Of a stretch of 64,000 bases of DNA, positions 25,201-40,200 are shown in pieces. Source of the DNA: Colius striatus (Eukaryota > Chordata > Aves > Coliiformes > Coliidae); contig NC_084765.1 in NCBI RefSeq assembly GCF_028858725.1, forward strand, positions 7,953,501 through 8,017,500. The letters run 5' to 3'. Below the pieces are notes generated by a model. That model did no database searches, was not told the DNA's origin, and saw only the letters and a list, made by a program, of their open reading frames with translations. Every line of letters starts with the position of its first letter. Within the stretch, counting starts at the first letter, position 1. Made by a program: the position numbers and the translations under genes.

Positions 25201-28200
25201 CAGGTCCTTGGTCAGGATAGTAGAGGACCAGAACTGCAGGGATTGTTTCAGGTGCAGACATAATCTTAGTTCTCAAAACTCTGGATCTCTCTGGTGCTTT
25301 CCATTAAGCCCTCTGCCATTGAAATGTGTGAGCAATAGGGAATGCAACCAACCCCTTTTCTTGTGCCAGTCCTCCTATACAGAAGTCCAACTGTTACGAG
25401 TTGCCCAAAGGGGAAAGAGGTTCATACAAAAAAGTTGGACCCATTTTAAAAGTAGTTCTGGATGTTTAAACAATGGATGTGAATCTTCAGATGAAGGTAG
25501 AATTTTATCGTTGTAGCTAAGTGTTGTTTATAAGCATCATATTTAACATACATTTTATAATAGATTTTAAAATGTACACTCAAGATCCAGTTTACAGTTT
25601 CAACACTGTAAAACAGTTAAACACTGAAAAATCAATGTACTTCAATAATATTGCTAATGTTTCATAGGTTATTTTTAGTGAACTCTGAATATCTCTGTTA
25701 TTTGATTGAGCTTCTTGTTTATCTGAATTGTCTGTTTTGTTTCACTTTCCTCCACCCTCATCTAGGTCTTTCAGGAATATTTGATACCAGCGTGCACAGT
25801 GCTGGAAGTAACACTAAGGAAACTTCTTCAGTTATGAATTTTCTCTCTACTATTGAGTCTCGTACTGCTCAGGCAGTCTCTTCAGGATCTACCCTTTTAC
25901 CACAATTCAGGGCTCCTTCCTGGCAGACAGGTGAAAAATCTCTCTTGAAATAAAAGTTTTGTGATGTTTATATTGAGTGTTTCGTAGAATTTGAAACAAA
26001 AATGTCATGATTAACTGAAAAGGTCTTTTACCTCTCTTCCATCTCGGTACTTAAAGTTCTCAAAATCAATGATACCATGTAAGTAGAGCTACTGTATTAG
26101 GAGAAGAATTATATAAGCAGACGCTCTTAGTTGTTTAGAAGGAATTTAAATGTATAGGATTTTATTCTGTCAAGTCAAATTTGTTCTGTCTTTGTTTGGA
26201 ATTAGCCTCACTAATGCCATAAGCATATTCAGATAGACTACTTATACACCCTAGCAGATCTCTCATTCTCAAACTCTATTCCTGTCATAGTTTTTCTTGT
26301 GTGATATGACTGCTTAAAGTCCATGGATAATTTAGCACTTTTGTATATGGAAGTAATGAGCAAGGTGTTCTCAAAAAGAAGGTCTGAGGGGCATGTTGCA
26401 TGGAAAGAAGTGATCTAATTTACAAATTAAAAAAAAAAAAAACCATCTTTTTTGGCAGACTGACTGCGTTCTATAAACGTCCCCCATCTGTCAAGCCTTC
26501 TGTGCAGAACAGGAAACTTTGCATATTTTGAGCTTGCTATAGACAGCCACACCAAGATAAATGTTGCTACTGCATCTGTGGGTAGCTTCAAGTTCTGGTT
26601 AATCTTAAGTAGTGATTATGCAGCTGTGCATGAATCAGATCTATTCACTGATGTGTCAGAAAACGTTTGGGTGCTTTTTTTTTTCCTTTGGTGGGATGAT
26701 TTTTCACTGTTATCAGCAAGCTGATCTGTGTCTCAGTGCAGCTGTACGATCACTGGTTCTGATTTACAGAGGAGTACATAAGGTAGGAAGAGGGAAGAGT
26801 TGAACAATCGTTTTGTGGACAGTTTGCACTTGTTCCGTTAAGTGTAACGTGCAGCTGCATTCCATGATGAGCTACTCCAAAAACTTGAGAAAAGAGAATA
26901 TAGCTTTTTGTTCATTATGGACAAAAGCAGATGTATGAGAGCACAAGTGAAGATGCGCTCTGTTTGCCAAAAGTCTTAATATAAATCAGTGGTGTTTAGA
27001 GTTGTGATGACCCATCCTCACATCAGATTGTCAGCTGGGAAGAAATCTTTTTTTCTCTTCGTCCTAGCATTTTCTCCATTGCAGCCTGCCTAACAGTGAA
27101 TTATGAAGAATGTGGGTCGGGTTTGATGTTGGTACCAGTGATTGAGAGACTTCTCAGTACTCATTACTAAGAACTCATCAGTAAGCCCATTTTCAATATT
27201 ACCAGTTCTCTGAACTTTCTGTTGTCCTTTAATACTTTTGCTGCTTTTCTGTATCCCTCAATCCTCCCAAGTGTCTTTTGAGAGCTTTGTCTCCTACAGA
27301 CTTTTTTTTAATGAGAGAAAACAAATGCTCTTCGCCCTTGAAGGTGACCTTTCTTTAGAAAGGTTTTTTTACTTCATTTTTTTTTCCAAATTCTGCAACT
27401 GCTGATTTTGGGGAGAAAAGAAGAACAGTGTGTTTGTTATATTTTCCTACCAAGTCTCCCTTTGATATGTGGGATGTGTTATAAGTTTTCTGACTTCTTA
27501 AGGTACTGGGGGATGTCTTTACACACAAACTGCTACCATTGCCATACCTCTTGTCTGCTCCTCAACAAAAATAAAACCCAGCAGTTCTGCCATTATAGTG
27601 TTTCTGTGACTGGCTCTTGTCTAAGAAACTACTTGCATTGTAAGAAGGGCTTTAATTAATGGAAGAGAAGAGAAAAATACAGGTTAAGTGAGAAATTAAC
27701 ATGTGCAGTTAAAATAGGTGTAAAATCTTCCCCTTCTTTGTTGCTTCTGGATGGCCCCTACTTTTCTGTCAGTGGTAGGGATAGGTAAAAGTTTTTGTTG
27801 TATGTGACGTTGCAGTTTTTTAGAATAGGAAAATAGAAAACAACATAAAAACACTGCTTTTGCATTCCTATTCAGAAAGGCCTTATTGTTGACTAATGAA
27901 AAATCCCTTGGCATTCTTTCAGTATCACATCTCTTCATATCAGTTTGTCTTGAACTGAAAGGGAGAAACAAAGACTTTCTTTCGCAGCTTCATCTGAAAC
28001 TTCCAAAGCAGTTGTATGATTAAGTTACAATCAGTTTAAAAGGACTTAATATATTTTAAACTGAAAATTGATGGGTTTTTTACTGAAGTATTTGTCTCAA
28101 CACAAACTTTATTTACTGATTTTTAATTTATCCTTAAATGACCTGAAGCTAAAAGCTGTTTTAAGTATCCAAGAAGAACTGAAAAAGATCAAATTACAGC

Positions 28201-31200
28201 AGTGATTTAATTTTTTTCTGCTTTGCATACCCTTGTAAATTTCCCAGTGAAGACTGATTCTTTTACAAATTCCTTTACAAGAAGTTTAAGTCTCTCTGAG
28301 AAAAAATTTACTGCCTTTGCTTTTGTTGATGGAATTTGGAAATAATATGCAAATTTCACCAACTACAGAGAGAAAAAGCACTCAACGATATGGGTCACTG
28401 CTGTAAAACCTCAAAGCTTGCAAGGGAATTTCACACTCTTCTTTCAGTTGGAGTAGAATATTCTGTTAAGAAGTCATATTTAAGCCAGAATGTCATACCA
28501 ATGTCTGGATGCAAATGAGTAATGTTATATCTTACAGTCAGATAGTAGCTGTTGCATTGTGCAGATAGTTACTGTCTGAGGATATTTTGGACTCTCACTT
28601 TAGAAAGCATACAAAATAATGTTTATTCCTTGTATTGAAAGTCAGAGCCCTCCTTTAAGAAACATACATTGTGGAATGTATAGGCCCTTAGCTATTAGAC
28701 TGTAAGCTCTGAAATGTTTAATAGAAAGTGAGTTATAAAAGTACTGGTGAGAGTAAATGAGGGAGATGGAATTGCTCCTTTAACTGTATATGTATTATGG
28801 TTGGTAAGATGTATTTTTGCCTTTTTACTTTATATTAGAGGTGTCCAGGGCTTTTGGTTAGTTGTCCTCTACTACAAACTTCTTTTGAAACTGAAGTAAA
28901 AACTAATAAACAGTCTTCATTTTCAAAGCAGAATTAATCTTGTACATTTTTTTTAATCTACAGTTTGCATCTTAAGGATGTGAGTTTTTTCCCCTCGGCA
29001 ATTCACTGTAGGTATAGAATTTGGAATTCTTCAAAACCTGCATTTCCACTTTGAAAATTACACCCAATAAGTGCCTCCTTTTATAGGTTTTTGTTGAAAA
29101 GGGTGGGGAATCTAAAGAAGTTTATATTTGTAAATGCTCTAAGATCTTACTAGTTAAATGAGTTACAGAAATGCAGTGTTGTAACTTGTAAAGCTCCCTT
29201 ATGCTCTTTTTCCCTTCTTGTTTTGTTTTTGTTTTTTTCCAGGTATGCATTCCTCAACAGCCACAGAACTATTTGTTACTGGAGCTTTGCCAACCTCTGG
29301 AACATTTCCACCAACATCTGCTTTATCAGCATGTCAGCATCCCAACACTTTCAGCGGTAGAAACTTTGCTACTACTCCTTCACTTACTCTTCAAGATACT
29401 ACTTTCAGTGCTACATCTAATGGTCTTGTAACTACCCATGATCCGTTATTACAGATTAAAACATCGCAGGGCACTGTTCCAACTGCTTTGACATTTGAGC
29501 GCCTGGGCAGTTCTGTTTTAAGTACCAGTATACCACCTCAGTCATCAACATATCGTTCTGCTCAAGAATCTGCACCCCATCTTTTGCAACCTCAATTTAG
29601 TTTGTTGCCTTCAACCCTTGGAGGAGCTCAGCAGGTTTCTCAGGCATATAGCACATCTGTCTTTACTGGTTCCACTGTTTCTATCGACAGAGCACTTCAG
29701 CGAGAATGTAGTGTTATTAAACACCATCAGCGGCCTTCAAGTAGTCAATCTGTTCAGGCTCAACTGACTGTTTCCCAGCATTCCTTACACAGCTATTTAA
29801 CGAGTACAAGTGGAGTTAATTTTCAGGATACATCTAGGCACTTGGCATTATCCTGCAGCCCAGTTGGAGATGTTACTCAGGTGAGTAATGGAGGACTACA
29901 GCAGAAGACTTCTCAAGTCACAGTGGAACTCGCTCAGTCGTACACATCTGCAATTCCATCACCTGGTTTTCCATCTGCTTCCCCAGCAAAAGTGAAAAAC
30001 TGTACCACGAAGCAGCCTCCAAGGTCAGTGAAGACCCCCAAACCTCAAAGTGTAGCTCCCACTGTGCAGACACAAAGCTATGCCAAAACTGCACAAAACC
30101 AGAGTTCTGTCATTACAGGCCAAGCACAGATCTATTCTACAGCACAGCTTCCAAGCCTCTTGTCAGTCAGCCAGTCTCAAAACTATGTTTCATCGCAGGC
30201 TCAGAACATGCCACCTGTCAGTCACTCACAGGATTTCTCATCCAGCAAGGTTGAAAAGCTGCCCTCATTGTATAAAACGTTGACTTTTTCTGGGCAATCG
30301 CAAACTATTACTTCTGATAGTCAAACTCTAAGTTACTCCTCAGAGGAACAGGTGTTAACTTCAGTTCCTAACGAGAACTACTCTGGGCAAACAAGGGAAC
30401 TTTCTTCAGTCAGCCAATCTCAGAGCTACACTTCTAGTCACTCTCAGGGTTTATCTCCAGTTAGCCAATCCCAAGTTAGTTTTTCATCTCAATCACAAGT
30501 TTTATCAGCTGTTAGTCCTTCAGAAAGCTATTCTTCAGGGCAATCTTTAACATTAACATCACCTTCTCTTTCCTTCAATGCCTCTCCTCGGATACAAACT
30601 CTTCCAGCCTCAAGTCCTAATCAGAGCTATATTTCTCTACATTCTTCTCAGAACTCTCAGTCACAAGAAGCCTCCTCTCCTCAGTCTCAAAAGTTTTTGC
30701 CATCTGTACAGTCTCCTTTTGCATCCCCAGCTCATTCACAGACACTGCAGAACAGCAGGCCTTCCTTGGAAACAAAGTCATATGTTAAAAGGAAGTCTGA
30801 CTCTAATTTGTATGCCTCGTCAAAACAAGAGGATGAATTATCAATGCAAGATATGCAGGCGTTGCAGCAGCAAGTTACTCTTGAATCTTCCGCTCAAAGG
30901 CTAACCGATGAGGAAATCAATGCTCAGGATGCATCCTATAGGGTCTCAAAAGCAGATGACAGATACTCTCAAAGTGTAATCCGAAGTAACTCTCGTCTTG
31001 AAGATCAAGTTGTTGGACTTACTCTTCAAGGAACAAAAAAAGATGAGAGAACGGTCAATTCTGTGGAACAGCTTTCCCAACATATTGGACACATCACTAG
31101 CCTAAGCCATGATGTAAAAAAGACAACTAATTTAATGCAAACTACACAAGTAACTGTGAGTGCTAAAGAACTAAACCAGCAACATTGTCTTATGCATAAG

Positions 31201-34200
31201 GTACATGACAGTAAATCTCAAGAACAGCAAGGCCAAGTCATTAGTACACCATCACAGGTTCAACCTCATGCTTTAAGACACGGTCACCAGCTGTGTTTGC
31301 CCAGTGCACAGGTACTTCTAGAGTCAGCCTGTGACTTGCAGATTCTGCATCAATCAATACTGCAGTCGAGTTTAGGGCAAGCAAAGGCATCACCTCAAGT
31401 GCAAAGAATACAGAGTCCTCAACAGGTGACACATCCATTCCTTCAGATGGATGGTCATATTATTCAAAGTAATGGAGGTCATTCTCAGCAACAGCTGCAT
31501 ACTCAGAATTCAGAAGTAATGAAAATGGACATTTCAGAGCCCTCAAAACCACTACAGCAACATTTGACAACAAAAGATCATTTTCCTCAGACAAATCAAC
31601 ATGATTCAAAAAATCAGTTTGTCTCTCTCAGTTCAATATGTTTCCCAGAATCTATGCTTCTCAGTGATGACAGAAATATGTTATCCAATGTAGATGACAT
31701 TTTAGCAGCAACAGCAGCAGCCTGTGGAGTGACACCATCTGACTTTGCCAAATCAGCTTCTAATGAAGAGGAAATCCGGTCTGTTGAAAATAGCGAAGAG
31801 TCTAAACCGCACTTCAGATCAATGGATGTAAGACATGTGTCTTCTGGTTTCAGTGCCTCACCTACTGTAGTTGGAAAGCCAGCAGGTGTAAGTAATATTT
31901 CTCTGAATGGAGGCCAAATTACTATAAATCTTACACCGGTGTCAACAATACAGACAAAAACTGTGAACCTTGATCAACAGCATATTGATTCATCTAATCA
32001 AAATGTATCAACAAGAATGACTTCTCCCACCCTTGGCCCCGGTCAAGAAGAGCAAGAGTCTGTTCTCATTAAGAAACAATCCAGCATTAGTCATGAATGT
32101 GAAGAAGATAATGATCCTTCTACTGATGGTACACTGATTGCAAGAGACACAGAATTTGTTTCAAGCAGTAAGAGTCTAAGTGAAGAAAGTGCTGTTTCAG
32201 AGAATGATTTTAATATGGGTGGTGATGATGGTACAGTAGCAGGTAACCGGTCAAAGGGTCCATTGCAGCCTTTAACTGTGCCCCAAAGTGGAGATGGTAC
32301 TATTAGTAGAACTGAAGAGGAATGCCAAGATTTAACTCAAGGGAACCTTCAGAAGAAAAAAAGCAAAGGAAAAAGCCTAAACAAAAATGCTGCAGAAGAT
32401 GACAGTGCAATTCAGAAACAGGCAAAAAGAAGTGGACAGTGTAAGCGTCAAAATTCAAGAGGAAACGATTCATGTCTGTCATCTGTTTCTGAAAGTTGTT
32501 ATGATACTTACCAGCATCAGGAAAGAATGAGGCAAAAAATTAAAGAAGTTGAAGAAAAACAGCCTGAAGTCAAAACAGGCTTTATCGCATCTTTTTTAGA
32601 CTTTCTAAAGTCTGGGCCTCGGCAACAGTTTTCAGCTCCAGCTGTACGAACGCCAAACAGGACTAGGAGGCCAGTTACCCAGATAGTTCGCACCCCTTGC
32701 CTACAGCCCACTGCAAGGCCTCAACCACCACCACCACCTATAGCTGCTGAGGTTAGTGGAGAAAGTCCAACCAAAAAAGTAGATGAAGAACTTAAGAAAA
32801 ATTTAGAAACATTGCCTTCATTTTCTTCTGATGAAGATGATTCTGTGGGGGGTAACCCTGATCTTCAGAAGAGCATCTCGACTGCATTGTCAGCCCTGGA
32901 TGACACATCTGATAGAAAGAATAAATCAGGTAAAACAGTTACTACAAGTAACAGCAAGCACGTGTTGACGGAAATTTCTGTACATGACAGAGGAAAAAAA
33001 AATCATTTTAGTTCTATTCATGTAAAGGTTTTGATTGATTTTTTAAAAATTTTAATCAGATTGATTTTTTTTTTTTAATTTTAATCATAGACAATTTTAA
33101 GAATTCCTTTCAAAACCTTTGTTCACTGTGAACTAAACTAGTGTTTTCCCCAATTAGAAAATGTTTAGGTAAACTTTTTCATGCTTCTTATACAGGACAC
33201 TTCTTATCCCAGAAAGTTACTTTAGTTCAGAATTGGAATAACAGGTCTATGCTTTTCTTCTCTAGCTTAGAGTGCTGAACATGATTTTATCCTGAAAATT
33301 CAAAAAATGTGATGTTAGAGGATTTAAATCCATTCTTAAAAAAATTGTATCGTGAGAACATACTAATAATTAGCATCAGGAGACCTTGCGTTCTTCCTAG
33401 GTAGAGGTACACATGCACTTTTTGTGATGATACAGTTGTACAGAATATGTTTATAAGAATTTTCACTTGTCAACAAACAGAGCAGCGGTTTGGCTAGTCT
33501 TGCCCAAGATGGGAGTCATTTGGCTTGGATTTCAGCCATGTTGATCAGGAGTGTTGTAGCTCTGTGGTGATACGTTGCTAGCAAAAGAACAAAATCTTGA
33601 AAGGGTTGCTTTGGGCAGGGAGGAGTAGGCAGCAACAACTCATCACAGTAGTTGTTAATTTTCCACACACATGTCAGTTTTACTTGTGTTCATGTTTGCC
33701 ATACTCTGGTATTCATAGCTTTTAACTGATACCGGTTTGTTTTGAAGTGTTTTCAACATACAGCATATTTTGGCCTAGATAAACCTTTTCAGTGAAGTTT
33801 GTTTTCTTTGGTAAGCAATTAAAATTATTCAGCAAATTACATAACTGTACTAATGCAAGAGAAGTACCATTAACTTCCAAAATAATCCCAGGGAAAAAAT
33901 GAAACATTTCTTAAACTGTCTTTCGGGATCCATAACCTACAGGCAGAGTGAAGACTTTTTTCTTTTTAGATTAAAGGAGAGAGGAATTTTTTTTCTTATC
34001 TCTGGAAGTGACATAATTTACTGGAAAACACATTGCACAGTTGAACTTAAATTGTAATATTCAGACCTAAAATAACCAGGAAAAGGTTGCAGAATAATAT
34101 GCTAAACAATACTTCATCATCTTTACTCTTCTGCTTTCTTATATGGATATTTATATTAAATGAAGTTCATGCCTTTTGGAAAGACTGTTACAGAAGATTA

Positions 34201-37200
34201 AGTTCCTCACGTGTCTTGCTGTTGATACATGTATTTTAAACAAGAAAGCAGTGGGGTTTTTTTCCCAGAAAGCAAAATGTGCACAGTGCCACAGTGTGAA
34301 CCTCTTGATGAACCTTGTTGATTTTAATAAGCCATGTTCTGTGTACAGCTTCCTAAAGAAATATTTCAAAGGGTTTTTTTGTTGGGTGAGCATTTCCATT
34401 AGTGTTTTGTTTGCAGTGGTTTCCTTTATAATGTTACTGTAGTGTCCTTATTGATCATAAAGATGTAGTATTTATACCACGAATTTCTTGAATTCACCTT
34501 CCTGTTTTGTTGTATACAAAACTGTAAATTATACAAGAAGCTTAATAACTTCTTTTTTGGTTGCTAGCATTTTGGAGATTTTCTAGTAATGCCCTCTTCT
34601 GTCTGTTTTTGTACATAAGTATAGGAAGACAAATACTAAAACACAGTCTTTTGCTCGTAGTATTAAGTAGCATATGTGCATTTTATCTGCTGTTCTGAAG
34701 AATGTGTAAATGTACATGGGGAACCAATAATGCTCTGTCTAATTAAAGCTGTCAAAGCTTTTCACTGAACAAAGAAGTATGTCTTTGCAATAACATGATA
34801 TGATATATGCCATGAAATACATTCTTCTGGATAGCAATGTTACTGATTTAATTTAATAAATATTCCTATATCTGGTGTACAGCTTGTGTATTGACACATG
34901 AATTTGACATTTAAATAATTTGTTTTTAATCACTTTTACAAAAATATCTGTCATGTTGTCCTCTTTCTATTTCAAGTGAAAAAGTCAACAATTAACAGTG
35001 ATTGTAACAAAACTGTACAATGGTTGCCTTAAGTTTGAAGCCAGTTTCCTAAGTGACATTAGTAATTATCCTATTGCTAAGGTAACTTTCTTTCTTTTAC
35101 ATCAGCAAGTCAGTGTTAAAAGTGATATGTATAAGAGTATAAAATGTTGTCTAAAAAGGATTCTAATTTTTTTCAGGTGGGAAAGAATAATAATTCTGAA
35201 AGGTGGGAGTTCTCTTTGGCTCTTTGGCGTAGAGGAGAAGAATGTTCTTTCCATCTTTGTTTTGTTTCATCAGTTCTCACTGCTCACCTCTGTTAATATT
35301 AAAACTCATTAGGATATTGCCAAAGTTTTAACCTGGAACTTGAGTCATGCTATCACGAGTTATAAATAATAAATGTCCAAAAGTCATATACCAGCTATTT
35401 ACATATTTCACGTATATTTCTCTTTCTTTAAACCAATTTTAAAAGAATGTACTTACCAGCAGATTGGAAACAAGATTCAGTGCTGTAACCTTTACTGTTG
35501 TATTTTCTTATTCACACAAAGTATAACAGTATTTCCTGTTGATCATGCCTGTAACATATCAAATTGTTTTCTAAAGCATTCATCTTTGTTATTTCTACAT
35601 GCTAACAGATGCAGGAGTTTAATACAGAGGTCTGCTAGCTACAATACTTTGATTTTCTTCAAGGTTAGGTTGTGGCTAAAACGATGCTTCTATTTTAACT
35701 CTTAGAACAGGTGTTTTTTCCTAGAATAGTTGTTTTTAATATGTACTGCAGTAGAAAAAAAATTAAATCTAGTTCCTGTTTTACTTTGCTAATCCTTGAT
35801 AATTTACGTAAATTTGGATTTACTTTTTTCCTTCAGAAGCTGAAAAAGTGGCAGCTGTTACTGCTGCTGCCACTGCTGCTACTGCTGTAATAAGGCAAGA
35901 ATCTCAACAGACAACTGCTCCTGTAATCAGCGTGCAGGAGAAAACGAATCCAGCTGACCCCTTAAAAGTAACTCAACAGGACACTGTGACTTCAGACCAA
36001 TTGGCAAAAATACAGGCAACTATTGCAATAGAAGGATGTACTGATGAGGAGAATACGGACAGTGGAGGAGAGGGCATGTACAGAGAACGTGATGAATTTG
36101 TAGTGAAGATTGAAGATATAGAGACACTAAAGGTAATACAAATATTTACTGTGAAAAAAGAAAAAAAAATCACAAGAACTGCTGCATATGAATTTAGTAT
36201 CAACAACCTACAAAAAAGGGAAAGGCTGCAGATGAGTTTCTTTTTCTATTCTAATATTTTCTGGCAGATGCCAAGATGTCTTAACTGTGCCTTTCTGGTG
36301 CTGGTTATGAATATGTTCCTATGTACATGACCCATTTTATGCTACATACACAATAAAGTAATTCTGTGTGCTGTAACCTCTGTTACAACTTAGAATTACC
36401 TTTTTTAATATTAAAGCCCATAATTTTTGGGCAGACTTTTTACTCTCCTCCCCCTACCTTTTTATTTTTCCCCTCCCTTAAAATAGCAGTTGACTTTCAA
36501 GTGTAAAGTGTTGAGGAAAGACTTTTGGACTTTTGCAGAAGACTTGGGATTGTCTTTTCTTCTTTTGTGGAAGAGATTCTGCTTGCTCTTCCGTAAGAAA
36601 TGGCTTCCATAAGCAACCAGTGCAGCTCTTCACATGGGAGTGTTATCTTGTTTTGTTTTAGTCTTACCGGTTCTCCACCTTTCCTCTTGTTGCTATCACA
36701 GACAGCAATATTCTACCATTCATTTTTAATATTTTTATTGCTTATCTATGTGTTTATCCTCTTGAGCTTAAGTTTTAAATGAATTAACGTAGCTTTGTCA
36801 TATATGTGTTACCAATTTTTAAATATTCCATTGTCACTTATAAAACTGATTAAGATATGTTATACTTTCAACTTTAAACGTTATTTACTTTATTTATTTA
36901 AACAGACATGAGAAAGGAACCACTTCTTGATTTTTTTCCAAAAAGAGAGCTTTTTGAGTTAGTAGATTACATGTAAGAGTTATAGAGAATTGTTATTACA
37001 GCTAAGAATTTCAGATTTGTTCTTAACATAGTTTACTTCTCAAACTACACGAAGAAAATCAACTCAAACTCTTTATTTTTTCTTTTAATTATTAAGTTAA
37101 ACAGAAAGTGTAAAATCTGTTTCACTGATTTGTACCAAACTCTCTCTTGACGTTAGTGCAAATGTCATGCTATAATGTGCCTGGACTTCTGCTACACAAT

Positions 37201-40200
37201 CTCTAAGGACCTGCAGACTTTTTACTACTTGTAGTGATTCTTGCATTTTTGTTTGAGAAAATATTTCACAGAGCAAAAGAATGAAAGATCGGAAAAATAT
37301 TATATTGTTTTAGAACCCAAAGTTCTGTAGCTTAGTTGCACAGTCCACATCACACCATCGGCAGAGCTATTGGATAGTACTTCAGCACTGCAGAAGTAAA
37401 ATTAGTACTTAGCATTATGATTGTAACTTGCTCAAGAAATACAGTGCACAAACACACTTCTGGGAGAAAAACAGGCATGACTTTTAGTAGATAATTTTAT
37501 GTTCTTACAGGTTGCATTACAAACAGGAAAAGAACCTCCAGCTATTTGGAAAGTACAGAAGGCTTTATTGCAAAAGTTTGTTCCTGAAGTGCGAGATGGA
37601 CAGAGAGAGTTTGCTGCTACTAACAGTGTGAGTCTTAAAAATTCCTTATGAAGTCTTATGGGAACGATTTTCCTAATGGATGTCTAGGAAACAAAAATGT
37701 GATTCTTGCATAGGTTCTCTGCAAGCAACCTTGAGGGACAAAAAAAAAAGATTTCTTAATTTCACAGGTTGATTTGTTGCTTTCCAGCTTGGGCTATTTG
37801 GTATCATTCACTCTGCATAACAGAACAAGTTTTCACAACCAGTCTGAAGTAAGTGGAATCAGGCTTGTAAACCAACTGCTTTCCACAATGGGAAGGATAC
37901 AGATAGGATAGAGTTTCAACAGGTAGCCATTTGCCAGGCAACACATAGGGATGATTAAATTAAGGGAGAAAATTAAGGCCAAAGTACCTCTCACCATATT
38001 TTCATACTTTAAGTATTACATGGAAATCCATTTGAGAACTTTTGGGAGATTACAAATGCTGTAGAATGACTCATCTTTGTATGTAAACAAAGTGGGTTTA
38101 AACTGTCTTTTTTTCTTTAGTATTTAAATTCTCAGTTGTTGAACTGAATAATTTTGCTTAGAAACACTTGTGTATTTATCTTTTTTTAGTACCTTGGGTA
38201 TTTCGGGGATGCAAAAACAAAATACAAACGTGTGTATGTGAAGTTCATTGAAAATGCAAACAAAAAGGAATATGTCAGAGTATGTTCAAAAAGACCACGA
38301 AGCAAGCCTGTACAGTCAGCAAGGTATTTTATTTCAGTTTCCTTTTCATGTTGCTATATTGATTTCACATTAAGAATGCATCTATTTTAATACACAAGAC
38401 TCATAACTTGGGCTTATGTGAATTTGTTTTGGAAACTGAGAACTGTGTGTTTTTCTTGAAAAAATGAGATATTAATTACTGCCATATCAAGACTTCGCCA
38501 CTTTGAATCTGTGGATTGCTATAATCATTAACTTTGGATATGTTAGGGCTCCACATGTGATTTCCTTCTGTCATCTTCTGCCATGTTACTCAAAATAAGG
38601 GTAGAAGCTTACAGATGTAATGCTTTTCATTTGTGTGTGTGTGTTGTTTTCTCCTGTCCTGTGGACTTAGGTTAAGTAGGTTTTACTGGACTGTTTTAAT
38701 GACCATCCTGTTTCAGTGTGCTAGAAACTCTGCTTTATTCTCAATCCTGGAAAGTTAATTTAAAAACAAAAGTTCATTGCTTAAATTGTTTGTTGCAAGC
38801 ATGGTTTTGCTTCTTTAGTATGTCCTTGCACACTGAGGGTATTTTGCATTTCTTATTACACCTGCCCAACCCCTCTCACCTCACCCTAAAAAGCCTTATC
38901 ACTTTGAGTCATATCATGTAACATCTATCCAGGCATTAAAATCAGTAATTCCAGTAGTATTACTTTTATTTATCTATGATGGTGGTTTAAAACCCAAACA
39001 AATCTGTCATTCTGGAGAGCTGTGTAAAGAATATAGGGCAGATGTACTCAGATTTCAATTGTTCTAGTAAATATCCTATTGATCCTGCAAAATGTTACGA
39101 AAAAAAGTTTATCTCACACAGGTACTTTGGCTTTCTCTGAGATTTCATGTCACCTTCTTTCTGATAAGGTTTTCACTGTAATTCACTTTTTTAAGGGTTT
39201 TGCTATTGCATTTTGTGTTGACCTTTGATGGTGCTTTTGGAAAAGATGGCAGATTCTGTATTGTACAAACTGTCACACTTTAATGCTTAGTTTATTTTAC
39301 CTTCTTGTAACTTCGATGGCCTCCGAAGGCTTTCTCTCTCTATGGAGCTTCAAGAACTGTAATTTAGGCAAATTATCAGACATTAGTAAATAGTAAAGAA
39401 AAAAATCAGTGCTCCTCATTCTAGAAATGACTGTGTTTTTAAGTCTAGTTTGGTCCCAAACCAATGCCATCAGATAATCGATTTTATAAAATAATCATAA
39501 CCTACTTAAAACTGTTCCACAACCTGTTCCTTAAGTGTTCTGAAACAATCCTGTCTTTTAACAAAACATGATTATGATTAGCTTGTATCTGTATGCTCTT
39601 CTTTCAGTACCGTTTTTGACCTTTATTGCTGCCTTTCCCTCATGTTTTTACTGTATGATGTATTTCTGGAGAGCAGTCAGATTTCATCTCTGTCTTGGTT
39701 TCACTAAACTGGATTAATCAAGATCTTTCAACTTCCTCATCCATTCCTCTAATCATTCTAGTCTACATTTTGGTTTTAAATCTTCATCTCTGACAGGTGA
39801 CTAGAATTATTCTCAATGTTCCTGGATCATATTCTCTCTCATCTGTGTATGGATACAGTATCCCAAATTCACTTTGTCAATGAATCTCATTGATTATTAA
39901 TATTTGTTCAAGTTGGTCAAGTCTGATTTTTTCATTAAAATATCAATATTAGCTCCAATCTATTATAGCTCATAAATTTTGCTAATATTGGGCAAATTAA
40001 ATTTTCTATGTCTGTTTATCTAGTAACAAATTTGCAATATTATTTAATCATAAGTAGTTGAGAATAATTCTTAAGCATTATATGGAAAAATATAGTAGTG
40101 TATATGACCTAATTCCTAGTTACATGTGACAATGAAATAAGTAAAAATAGTCTGTGAGGAATATATACTGGTTAAGTATAAAACTTTTATTAGTGCCAAA

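Noticed and set aside
29218-29242. ATG at 29,218 as start of a 1,286-residue QSER1 protein
   Set aside because: These bases are the polypyrimidine tract of intron 3. Exons 1-3 are present and joined in frame upstream.
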